A DNA stretch of 33,915 nucleotides from a virus. The stretch lies in the IMG/VR virus record IMGVR_UViG_3300044621_001766, positions 1 to 33,915 of that record. One strand, given 5' to 3'. The notes beneath the pieces are model-generated. The model did not search any database. It saw only the letters and a list, made by a program, of their open reading frames with translations, and was not told the origin of the DNA. This document shows positions 17,710 through 23,334 of this stretch, piece after piece (the stretch's first letter is position 1; every line of letters begins with the position of its first letter). Made by a program: the position numbers and the translations under genes.

Positions 17710-17788
17710 TTAACAACAAAAGTAAATATGGAAAACGAAACAACAATTAAGCACGAAACCGACAATAGCGATTTAGGTGCTGTTAGCA
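17655..17788 (+). repeat. attC site D (complete boxes, degenerate arms)
   Basis: R'' ACCCAAC (17656-17662) fits RYYYAAC exactly, and R' GTTAGCA is at 17782-17788. Arm complementarity is weak. The layout of the spacer, including GTTGCGGACTT and a start ATG at 17728, closely follows attC F. Weak arms suggest a hybrid or decayed site. Confidence 0.6.
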
Positions 17789-18108
17789 GCAGTTTTAATT
17801 ACGAGGCTGCATGGAAATTACTCGAAGAAAAAGGTCTTAATTTTGGCGAAAGAATAAAGATTAGAAAAGCCTTTTCTGATTGGGGTAAAGGATTTGATGA
17901 AAACATTGAATACGACCATAAACACAATACTTATTCATCAAAGAAGAAAAAAGGCTATGGATTTAGTAAAGAAGACGAGGTGACTTTTTTTAATGCACTA
18001 ATTGACTTTTCGCCAAATTCAGACACCGAAAAAATAATTCAAGTAATGTCAATCGTTATGAAATTGCTTGATATAGAAAGTGAATGGTCATTTCGTGGCA
18101 GTCGCTAA
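17728..18108 (+). CDS. cassette 5: unknown protein whose only start is in attC D
   Basis: 126 aa. The ATG at 17728 lies in the spacer of attC D and the frame crosses the crossover as GCT G|TT AGC (GAVSSS). Downstream of the crossover no in-frame ATG occurs until near the C terminus, so translation depends on the attC-borne start. The leader peptide (MENETTIKHETDN) resembles that of the cassette 7 gene (MKTETLIKHENGN), although the bodies are unrelated. The body begins FNYEAAWKLLEEKGLNFGER and carries a basic patch (SSKKKKGYGF) and a helical C terminus. Function unknown. Confidence 0.65.
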   Translation: MENETTIKHETDNSDLGAVSSSFNYEAAWKLLEEKGLNFGERIKIRKAFSDWGKGFDENIEYDHKHNTYSSKKKKGYGFSKEDEVTFFNALIDFSPNSDTEKIIQVMSIVMKLLDIESEWSFRGSR

Positions 18109-18111
18109 AAT

Positions 18112-18217
18112 TGCTGCTAACGCTTTGCAGCTCGGTGTCTGTTATTTTGCCTTGCAGATACTTCAAGCCTTAGATAAATTTAATAGGCAAAATAATAGCA
18201 CCAAACTGCTGTTAGTG
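18112..18217 (+). repeat. attC site E (complete)
   Basis: R'' TGCTGCTAAC (18112-18121) is exactly complementary to the start of cassette 5, GTTAGCAGCA. R' GTTAGTG is at 18211-18217. The arms GGTGTCTGTTATTTTGCC and GGCAAAATAATAGCACC pair over ~16 bp. Sequence and size are close to attC H. Confidence 0.9.
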
Positions 18218-18241
18218 GATGGTGCGGTAAATTAAGTAGAA

Positions 18242-18442
18242 ATGACATTAATAGCAGAATTAGAAAAGAAAATCACAACAGAAATGGAGAATAAATATTT
18301 TCCGAAATTTAAAAAGCAAGCCGCTTATTTAGGTAATGGAGTATATTCAATACCTGCAACAAATATTTATTCCACCGATACGAGGGAATTGTTTTTAATG
18401 TTTGTCGCAGCACAAGAAAATATTTCATTTAAACAACGATAG
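18242..18442 (+). CDS. cassette 6: small unknown protein
   Basis: 66 aa with its own ATG 30 bases inside the cassette. It begins MTLIAELEKKITTEMENK, a charged helix, then YLGNGVYSIPATNIYS and a hydrophobic helix FLMFVAAQENI. The stop is 9 bases before the R'' of attC F (TACTAAC). No family recognised. Confidence 0.55.
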   Translation: MTLIAELEKKITTEMENKYFPKFKKQAAYLGNGVYSIPATNIYSTDTRELFLMFVAAQENISFKQR

Positions 18443-18450
18443 GTAGCACT

Positions 18451-18587
18451 TACTACTAACGTTTTGGCGGTTGGCGTTCGTTGCCGACTTTGGAACACAA
18501 AACTTTAACTTTAAAAATAAATTTGATATGAAAACAGAAACTTTAATAAAACACGAAAACGGCAATGACGCTAACCGCTTGTTAGCT
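18451..18587 (+). repeat. attC site F (complete, carries a start codon)
   Basis: R'' TACTACTAAC ends at 18460 and R' GTTAGCT is at 18581-18587. The left arm GGCGGTTGGCGTTCGTTGCC pairs with GGCAATGACGCTAACCGC with one small bulge. The spacer contains CACAAAACTTTAA and the ATG at 18528 that initiates the next gene. Confidence 0.88.
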
Positions 18588-18737
18588 GCCGTTATTCCTC
18601 CTCAATCGGAGGTAGATTACAGCAAGGTAAAACAAACTTGCTTATGTGGTGTAAGTGTAAATCTATGCGATAAAGTTATTATGCCTGATTATGGTAAAAG
18701 ATGCCCTTGTGTGGTGTCACATTACAATGGCAGCTAA
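18528..18737 (+). CDS. cassette 7: small Cys-rich protein started in attC F
   Basis: 69 aa from the ATG at 18528 in the attC F spacer. The first 18 residues (MKTETLIKHENGNDANRL) come from the attC, and the frame crosses the crossover at TTG|TTA GCT. After the crossover the next in-frame ATG is deep in the body (VIMPDYGK), so the attC start is needed. The body has five cysteines (CLCG, VNLC, RCPC), a possible zinc-binding knuckle. The longer open frame back to 18471 uses only non-ATG starts within the attC and is not preferred. Its stop overlaps the R'' of attC G. Confidence 0.6.
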   Translation: MKTETLIKHENGNDANRLLAAVIPPQSEVDYSKVKQTCLCGVSVNLCDKVIMPDYGKRCPCVVSHYNGS

Positions 18738-18863
18738 CGGTTCGCAGGCATATTTAGTTTCGGACTTAAATGCACAAAACTTTAAATTTAGAACAAATGA
18801 ACATAGAAGAACAGAACTTGAATGAATCACAAAAACCGCAATTGAATATACCTGCTGTTAGCA
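18729..18863 (+). repeat. attC site G (complete, carries a start codon)
   Basis: Extended R'' GGCAGCTAAC (18729-18738) is exactly complementary to the start of cassette 7, GTTAGCTGCC. R' GTTAGCA is at 18857-18863. The arms GCAGGCATATTTAGTTTCGG and the complement of CCGCAATTGAATATACCTGC pair nearly throughout. ATGs at 18770 and 18797 lie in the spacer. Confidence 0.9.
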
Positions 18864-19003
18864 GCAGTGTTTTGATGAAGTATATTAATATGACGAGAGA
18901 AGAAGAGATTCGGTTTATGAGTGAGTGTATAAATGGTAAGCCGAGATATTCAGATAGCGAAATAGCTTTAAGTTTAGCAATGATGTCAATTAGCGGTAAG
19001 TAA
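18797..19003 (+). CDS. cassette 8: small unknown protein started in attC G
   Basis: 68 aa from ATG 18797 (a start at 18770 adds 9 residues but lies in the GCACAAAACTTTAA spacer motif). The leader MNIEEQNLNESQKPQL is attC-encoded and the frame crosses as GCT G|TT AGC (PAVSSS). Here the body has its own possible starts just after the crossover (VLMKYINMTREEE), so the fused leader may be optional. The rest is helical (REEEIRFMSECI, SDSEIALSLAMMSI). Function unknown. Confidence 0.55.
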   Translation: MNIEEQNLNESQKPQLNIPAVSSSVLMKYINMTREEEIRFMSECINGKPRYSDSEIALSLAMMSISGK

Positions 19004-19006
19004 CAT

Positions 19007-19108
19007 TGCTGCTAACGTTTTGCGGCTTTGTGTCTGTTTGCCCCTTGCACAATGCTTCAATTTACCACAAATGTTGATGGGGCAAATAGCACAAAACCGC
19101 TGTTAGGC
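19007..19108 (+). repeat. attC site H (complete)
   Basis: Extended R'' TGCTGCTAAC (19007-19016) is exactly complementary to the start of cassette 8. R' GTTAGGC is at 19102-19108. The arms GCGGCTTTGTGTCTGTTTGCCCC and GGGGCAAATAGCACAAAACCGC pair along their full length with small bulges. Confidence 0.93.
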
Positions 19109-19133
19109 GTATGTATTTAAAAACCATAACGAA

Positions 19134-19793
19134 ATGATAAAGCACCCTGCAACGTACACAAATAGTTTCATTCCAAAATTTGCTGAATTGCTTATTGGAT
19201 GTGAGAATGTACTTGATATTTTCGGGGGCGTAGGAAAACTTGCCCTGATAAAAGAACACGGATTTACTGGTAAAGTAATCTGTAATGAATTGGAACGAGA
19301 GTGGGCGGAAACATCACCACATAATGTTGATGAATGGCATATTGGAGATGCTGCAAATATGGCGTGGGCTGTAAGTAATTCTTTTGATGCGATATGTACA
19401 AGCCCCACTTATGGCAATAGAATGGCTGACCACCACAACGCAAAAGATGGAAGCAAAAGAGTTACTTACAAGCATTTTTTAGGTAGGGATTTGAACGAAG
19501 CGAATACAGGTAAAATGCAATGGGGTGAAAATTACAGGCAGAAGCATTTGGAAATTTACAAAGAGTGTGGTAGGGTTCTAAAAAATGGTGGGCTTATGAT
19601 TGTGAATGTTTCCGACCATATACGAAAAGGGCAAGTTGTGAATGTGGTTGAATGGCATAAGGATGCACTAACAAATTTTGGAATGAAACTTATAAACGAA
19701 ATTAAAATTGAAACACCGAGAATGGGATTTGGGCAGAACGCTAAAAGCAGGGTGCAACACGAATGTATCTTGGTTTTTAAATATTACGCCTAA
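19134..19793 (+). CDS. cassette 9: DNA adenine/cytosine-N4 methyltransferase
   Basis: 219 aa, own ATG. SAM-binding motif I is VLDIFGGVGK (~26-35) and the catalytic motif IV is TSPTYGNR (~89-96), i.e. SPTY in place of the usual SPPY. Motif I precedes motif IV, the gamma-type order. It ends with a beta hairpin (ECILVFKYYA). The family transfers a methyl group to the amino nitrogen of A or C in a target site. No restriction gene is adjacent, so it is an orphan enzyme, plausibly protecting phage DNA from host restriction. Its stop codon TAA lies within the R'' GCCTAAC of attC I. The Thr in motif IV may affect activity. Confidence 0.82.
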   Translation: MIKHPATYTNSFIPKFAELLIGCENVLDIFGGVGKLALIKEHGFTGKVICNELEREWAETSPHNVDEWHIGDAANMAWAVSNSFDAICTSPTYGNRMADHHNAKDGSKRVTYKHFLGRDLNEANTGKMQWGENYRQKHLEIYKECGRVLKNGGLMIVNVSDHIRKGQVVNVVEWHKDALTNFGMKLINEIKIETPRMGFGQNAKSRVQHECILVFKYYA

Positions 19794-19881
19794 CGTTTTG
19801 CGTATATGAGAAGTGGCACTTGTAAAATGTTGAAATTTAACACAAATGTTTCTGTGCCATTTCTTATATACGCTGTTAGCA
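19785..19881 (+). repeat. attC site I (complete)
   Basis: Extended R'' TACGCCTAAC (19785-19794) is exactly complementary to the start of cassette 9, GTTAGGCGTA. R' GTTAGCA is at 19875-19881. The arms GCGTATATGAGAAGTGGCAC and GTGCCATTTCTTATATACGC pair almost perfectly. Confidence 0.94.
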
Positions 19882-19979
19882 GTAGTACGGTAATTAACCA
19901 CAAATGCTCAATCGAAGAACTGAACCTTTTTCTTTTCTTTTTTGAGCGAGGGCAAAAATAATTTTGAAAAAATTAAAAT

Positions 19980-20822
19980 ATGATTGATATAAATAAGAAT
20001 TATAATGAAAGCAATTTAGAAACAATGGCAAAGATGCCTGATTGTTTCGTGGATTTAACAGTAACTTCTCCACCTTATGATGGATTAAGGACTTATGAAA
20101 GCGAAGATTATTTAACCTGTGGTGAATTTGAACAAATGGTTCAAGAGTTATGGAGAATAACAAAGCAAGGCGGTGTTGTTGTATGGATAGTTGGAGATTC
20201 AGTAAAGAATGGAAATGAAAGTGGAACGAGTTTTTATCACGCCTTGACTTTTAAGAAGTACGGTTGGAATTTATTTGACACTATGATTTACTTCAAAAAC
20301 GGTGGACTAAATTCAGGTGCAAATAATTCATACATTCAAAAGTTTGAGTATATGTTTGTATTTTCAAAGGGTAAAATAAAAACAACAAACATTATTGAAG
20401 ATAGACCAAACGAACACACCAAACCAAGAACAAAGAAAAAAAGAAACCCTGATGGCACATTTAGAATACAAGAAGTATTGACAAAAGAGCAAGGTAAGAG
20501 GTATAATATTTGGTGTGTAAATACAGGAATACCACATTCAACGCAAGATAAAATTGCTTACGAACATCCTGCAATATTTCCAGAAGAACTTGCTAATGAC
20601 CATATTTTAAGTTGGACAAATGAAGGGGATTTGGTTTACGATTGTTTTATGGGAAGCGGAACAACTGCAAAAATGAGTATTTTAAATAATCGTAATTGGA
20701 TAGGGAGTGAATTATCTTCTGAATACTGCAACATTATTGAAGAACGTATTAAAAAAGCGTGGGAAGAAAAAAGAAAAGAAAAATATTTACAAGCAGGAAC
20801 TCTATTTGAAAACGAAATGTAG
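19980..20822 (+). CDS. cassette 10: beta-class DNA N4/N6 methyltransferase
   Basis: 280 aa, own ATG about 100 bases into the cassette behind an A-rich leader; TAATTTTG at 19959-19966 could be a weak -7 box. The catalytic motif TSPPYDGLRTY (~29-39) is N-terminal and the SAM motif FMGSGTT (~223-229) is C-terminal, the beta-class order. NESNLxTMxxMPDxFxDLTVTSPPY is shared with the cassette 13 enzyme, as are FEYMFVFSKGK and HPAIFPEELANDHI, so the two are paralogues with different middle (target recognition) regions. The C-terminal tail is charged. Likely an orphan methylase protecting phage DNA. Confidence 0.88.
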   Translation: MIDINKNYNESNLETMAKMPDCFVDLTVTSPPYDGLRTYESEDYLTCGEFEQMVQELWRITKQGGVVVWIVGDSVKNGNESGTSFYHALTFKKYGWNLFDTMIYFKNGGLNSGANNSYIQKFEYMFVFSKGKIKTTNIIEDRPNEHTKPRTKKKRNPDGTFRIQEVLTKEQGKRYNIWCVNTGIPHSTQDKIAYEHPAIFPEELANDHILSWTNEGDLVYDCFMGSGTTAKMSILNNRNWIGSELSSEYCNIIEERIKKAWEEKRKEKYLQAGTLFENEM

Positions 20823-20827
20823 CACTT

Positions 20828-20919
20828 GCTGGTAACGGTTGCGTATATAAGAGGTATGCCACCGAGATTATGAACTGAAAAAATATGCTTCTGCGTATCT
20901 CTTATATACGTTGTTAGCA
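20828..20919 (+). repeat. attC site J (complete)
   Basis: R'' TGGTAAC is at 20830-20836 and R' GTTAGCA at 20913-20919. The arms GCGTATATAAGAG and CTCTTATATACG pair well, and the site is related to attC I. Complementarity of R'' to the start of cassette 10 (GTTAGCA) has a mismatch, the weakest of the intact cassettes. Confidence 0.85.
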
Positions 20920-20954
20920 GTAGTACGGATTATTAACAACTAAATATAAATAGA

Positions 20955-21176
20955 ATGAGAATTTATCAATTAAGAACAGCGAAAGAGTTTTACAACTCAA
21001 TTAAAGGAAATTTTACAACGGAAGAATTAATGCAAATGTACGCAGAAGATGTGGCGAAAAGATTTGCTGCTGAATGTGTAAATGAAGCACTTGGAAATAA
21101 GATGGAAGTATCAAACTCTTTGCATCACGCAATTGAAGGAAAGTACAAATCTATCATTTGGGAGAGCGAAGGTTAG
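20955..21176 (+). CDS. cassette 11: small helical unknown protein
   Basis: 73 aa from ATG 20955 with an A-rich leader. Mostly helical: RTAKEFYNSIKGNF, EELMQMYAEDVAKRFAAECV, SLHHAIEGKYKSI. No catalytic motif. The same cassette-start sequence (GTTAGCAGTAGTACGG) begins cassette 10, suggesting a shared cassette lineage or recombination between neighbours. The stop is 3 bases before the extended R'' of attC K. Confidence 0.6.
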   Translation: MRIYQLRTAKEFYNSIKGNFTTEELMQMYAEDVAKRFAAECVNEALGNKMEVSNSLHHAIEGKYKSIIWESEG

Positions 21177-21179
21177 TAT

Positions 21180-21268
21180 TACTGCTAACGGTTGGCAGAT
21201 AAGCGAAGGCACAAATAGCGTTGGCATTGTGCGGTGGGATTTGGGCTTTTGCTTATGTGCTGTTATAT
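21180..21268 (+). repeat. attC site K (complete)
   Basis: Extended R'' TACTGCTAAC (21180-21189) is exactly complementary to the start of cassette 11, GTTAGCAGTA. R' GTTATAT is at 21262-21268. The arms GCAGATAAGCGAAGGC and GCTTTTGCTTATGTGC pair with three mismatches or wobbles. Confidence 0.88.
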
Positions 21269-21306
21269 GCCGTTTGAATTATTAACCAATTAAAAAAAAT
21301 ATAAAA

Positions 21307-21525
21307 ATGAACATTATTAAAGACAACAGAATTGTATCAGACAAAACATTTGCAACCCGATTTGTAAATTTCTTAAAAGACATACAAGTTAATGACCCAA
21401 TGAGTGAAGAAGAACTTGAATACTTGCGTAGGGTTGCACATTCATTACTTCTTCATCAAGCTAATACTTGCACTGAAAAAGAAGAATTAAACTACTTGGA
21501 TAGGTGTCACCCAAATGGCATATAA
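21307..21525 (+). CDS. cassette 12: small unknown protein, stop codon in attC
   Basis: 72 aa with its own ATG after an AAAAAAATATAAAA leader. It begins MNIIKDNRIVSDKTFATRFV; the middle is acidic and helical (SEEELEYLRRVAHSLLLHQ) and the end carries CTEKEELNYLDRCHPNGI. The TAA stop is formed by the R'' box itself (GGC ATA TAA C). Function unknown. Confidence 0.6.
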   Translation: MNIIKDNRIVSDKTFATRFVNFLKDIQVNDPMSEEELEYLRRVAHSLLLHQANTCTEKEELNYLDRCHPNGI

Positions 21526-21649
21526 CGTTTCCGCTATGAGTAGTGGCGGGCTTAGAACTACTCACTATCAAAATACAACAAATGATAATAGAAAGCACAA
21601 ACGATAATAACAGCACGAACCCCGCCATTACTTATAGCGAGTGTTATGC
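21517..21649 (+). repeat. attC site L (complete, carries a start codon)
   Basis: Extended R'' GGCATATAAC (21517-21526) is exactly complementary to the start of cassette 12, GTTATATGCC. R' GTTATGC is at 21643-21649. The arms CGCTATGAGTAGTGGCGGG and CCCGCCATTACTTATAGCG pair with two mismatches. The ATG at 21582 in the spacer starts the cassette 13 methylase. Confidence 0.94.
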
Positions 21650-22439
21650 ACAGCCTTTTTTACTTTTCAATGAGAGTAATTTAGCTACAATGAAACGAAT
21701 GCCTGATAACTTTATAGATTTGACGGTAACAAGCCCTCCTTATGATGGTTTGCGAACATACAATGGATATTCATTCCCATTTGAAGATATAGCAAAAGAA
21801 CTTTATAGAGTAACAAAACAAGGTGGAGTTGTTGTTTGGGTTGTAAATGATAGTACAAAAAATGGTAGCGAAAGTTTAACTTCATTTAAACAAGCAATTT
21901 ACTTTACAGAATGTGGTTTTAATTTGCACGATACAATGATTTATAAAGCAGAAAAACCACCATTAACACATAACAGATATGAACAAAAATTTGAATATAT
22001 GTTTGTGTTTAGTAAAGGAAAGCCAAAAACATTTAACCCAATTTTAGAGCCATCAAAATATGCTGGGCAAGATAAAAAAAACAGAACAATGCGACAAGAT
22101 AGTGATGAACTTGGGAATAGAAGTGGTAAAGGATATGTTGCAGATTTAAAAATAAAGGGAAATATATGGGAATATGCTATTGGTGGTGGTAAAAGCACAA
22201 AAGACCAAATTGCATTTAAGCACCCTGCAATATTCCCTGAACAATTAGCTAACGACCACATAATAAGCTGGAGCAATGAAGGAGATATTGTTTACGACCC
22301 ATTCGCAGGAAGTGGAACAACTGGGAAAATGGCAATACTAAATAAACGCAAATGTATCATGTCAGAAATTTCATCTGAATATTGCGAGATAATAAAAAAA
22401 CGATTAGAACCGATAATAAATGAACGCACGCTCTTTTAA
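21582..22439 (+). CDS. cassette 13: beta-class DNA N4/N6 methyltransferase started in attC L
   Basis: 285 aa from the ATG at 21582 in the attC L spacer (a GTG at 21543 is further back in the left arm and less likely). The frame crosses the crossover as GAG TG|T TAT (SECYAQ). No in-frame ATG exists between the crossover and the conserved NESNLATM segment, so the attC start is needed to make a protein as long as its cassette 10 paralogue. TSPPYDGLRTY (~50-60) and FAGSGTT (~241-247) are intact. The middle (ADLKIKGNIWEYAIGGGKSTKDQ) differs from cassette 10, implying another target site. The stop is 3 bases before the terminal R'' half-site. Confidence 0.86.
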   Translation: MIIESTNDNNSTNPAITYSECYAQPFLLFNESNLATMKRMPDNFIDLTVTSPPYDGLRTYNGYSFPFEDIAKELYRVTKQGGVVVWVVNDSTKNGSESLTSFKQAIYFTECGFNLHDTMIYKAEKPPLTHNRYEQKFEYMFVFSKGKPKTFNPILEPSKYAGQDKKNRTMRQDSDELGNRSGKGYVADLKIKGNIWEYAIGGGKSTKDQIAFKHPAIFPEQLANDHIISWSNEGDIVYDPFAGSGTTGKMAILNKRKCIMSEISSEYCEIIKKRLEPIINERTLF

Positions 22440-22442
22440 GGT

Positions 22443-22452
22443 TGTGCATAAC
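22443..22452 (+). repeat. attC half-site at the 3' end of the array
   Basis: TGTGCATAAC is exactly complementary to the start of cassette 13 (GTTATGCACA), so this is its R'' box. No left/right arm pair or R' follows; only CACAAATAG, a motif also seen inside attC K, comes next. The array therefore ends in a truncated attC. Confidence 0.75.
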
Positions 22453-22511
22453 TCACAAATAGACGAAATATACACATTGATAATCAACAAACTGCGGTTT
22501 ATTTTTTAATT

Positions 22512-22967
22512 ATGATAAATAAAAAGGTACATATATGCGATTGTGGGCGCAAGTCCTATGGGTTTAGGCAATGTCAAGTTTGTAGAAGTAGGAGGTATGC
22601 GGACAATGCTATAAAAAGAAAATCAGAAAAAGGGGGCGAATCGGGCATGGATGAAATTGATGATTACTTTAATTATCACATAGGGGTTATAATTAAAAAT
22701 AAGGTTTGCTGTGCCGAATGTGGGGTGCGCCTCCCTCAAATACCTGATAGGAAAAATGTTTGCCATCTATTGCCAAAATCTATATTCCCATCAGTTAGGG
22801 CAATAAAAGAAAATTGTATTTATCTATGTTGGCAGCATCACGCCGATTTTGATAGCACATACGAAAAAGCCCAAAAAATGAAAATATGGGGTTACGTCAA
22901 GCAGAAAGTTAGCGAATTTAGGCATTTGGTAAAGGAACGCCACAAAATATTAAACTACTTTGATTAA
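22512..22967 (+). CDS. HNH-like zinc nuclease
   Basis: 151 aa. Two Cys clusters are seen: an N-terminal knuckle ICDCG...QCQVC (~8-24), and a CAEC pair in the middle followed by NVCHLLPKSIFPSVRA and CIYLCWQHHADFDS, consistent with an HNH/treble-clef fold with a C-terminal CxxxH-type site. It could be a free-standing homing-type endonuclease or a packaging or recombination nuclease. It is immediately downstream of the truncated end of the cassette array and is closed by a terminator, so it is the last gene of the unit begun at 13797. The HNH assignment is by motif only. Confidence 0.65.
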   Translation: MINKKVHICDCGRKSYGFRQCQVCRSRRYADNAIKRKSEKGGESGMDEIDDYFNYHIGVIIKNKVCCAECGVRLPQIPDRKNVCHLLPKSIFPSVRAIKENCIYLCWQHHADFDSTYEKAQKMKIWGYVKQKVSEFRHLVKERHKILNYFD

Positions 22968-22975
22968 AACAAAAC

Positions 22976-23002
22976 AGGGGCCAACCAATGCCCCTATTTT
23001 TA
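22976..23002 (+). terminator. Rho-independent terminator
   Basis: AGGGGC (22976-22981) pairs with GCCCCT (22990-22995) around an 8-base loop, followed by ATTTTTAT. It closes the ATPase-cassette-HNH unit. Confidence 0.85.
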
Positions 23003-23067
23003 TAACCATGAAAAAAGAAATCGTGACAAAAATAACTAAAACTTTTTAATAAAAGTCAAAAAAAACT

Positions 23068-23075
23068 TATATTTG
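23068..23075 (+). promoter_or_regulatory. Bacteroidota -7 box
   Basis: TATATTTG fits TAnnTTTG and lies 26 bases before the ATG at 23102, downstream of the terminator. The -33 region is T-rich but lacks a clean TTTG. It probably drives the internal-virion-protein operon. Confidence 0.55.
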
Positions 23076-23101
23076 TCCCAACAAAACTTTTTTAAATTTT
23101 T

Positions 23102-23329
23102 ATGCCCGAAGTATATCGAAGGACGATTGAACCAGATTATGAAAGATTAATTTTTGCGGTTTACTCTGAAACGCCCGACAATTCCCAAAAACAAAATGCC
23201 TTGAATGAGGTAAGTGTTTTAGTGAATAGCGGGGCGATGGTATATAAATGCGAGGACTTAAATGGTACTTTTAGCGGCGTTCAGGTCATAGATGGAGAAG
23301 AAGTTTTGTTCTCTAAATTTAGAAAATAA
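23102..23329 (+). CDS. small hypothetical protein
   Basis: 75 aa, first gene after the 23068 promoter and 5 bases upstream of the next gene. It begins MPEVYRRTIEPDYERLIFAV, and the second half alternates beta strands (GAMVYKCEDLNGTFSGVQVI). No family recognised; position suggests a minor virion or assembly factor. Confidence 0.55.
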   Translation: MPEVYRRTIEPDYERLIFAVYSETPDNSQKQNALNEVSVLVNSGAMVYKCEDLNGTFSGVQVIDGEEVLFSKFRK

Positions 23330-23334
23330 CTACT

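Larger units (their letters stand above)
16159..22452 (+). mobile_element. integron-type gene cassette array without integrase (CALIN-like)
   Basis: About 13 cassettes lie in one orientation, divided by attC-type sites with R'' boxes ending in AAC, L''/L' arms forming long inverted repeats, and R' boxes starting GTTA. Using the first G|TT of R' as the crossover, cassettes with two clear ends span 245-1038 bp. In nine of eleven the first 9-10 bases are exactly complementary to the bases ending in that cassette's own R''; the other two match with one or two differences. No tyrosine recombinase or recognisable attI is present in the window. The first and last cassettes have incomplete outer ends. 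The 3' limit is the R'' half-site at 22443-22452; the 5' limit is uncertain and is set here just after the nuclease stop. Confidence 0.9.

Noticed and set aside
16452-21650. CRISPR array or ordinary REP-type palindromes
   Set aside because: The repeats are not identical, the units between them are 245-1038 bp and carry ORFs, and the box at each unit's start matches the box at its own end, which fits attC sites and not CRISPR or REP elements.
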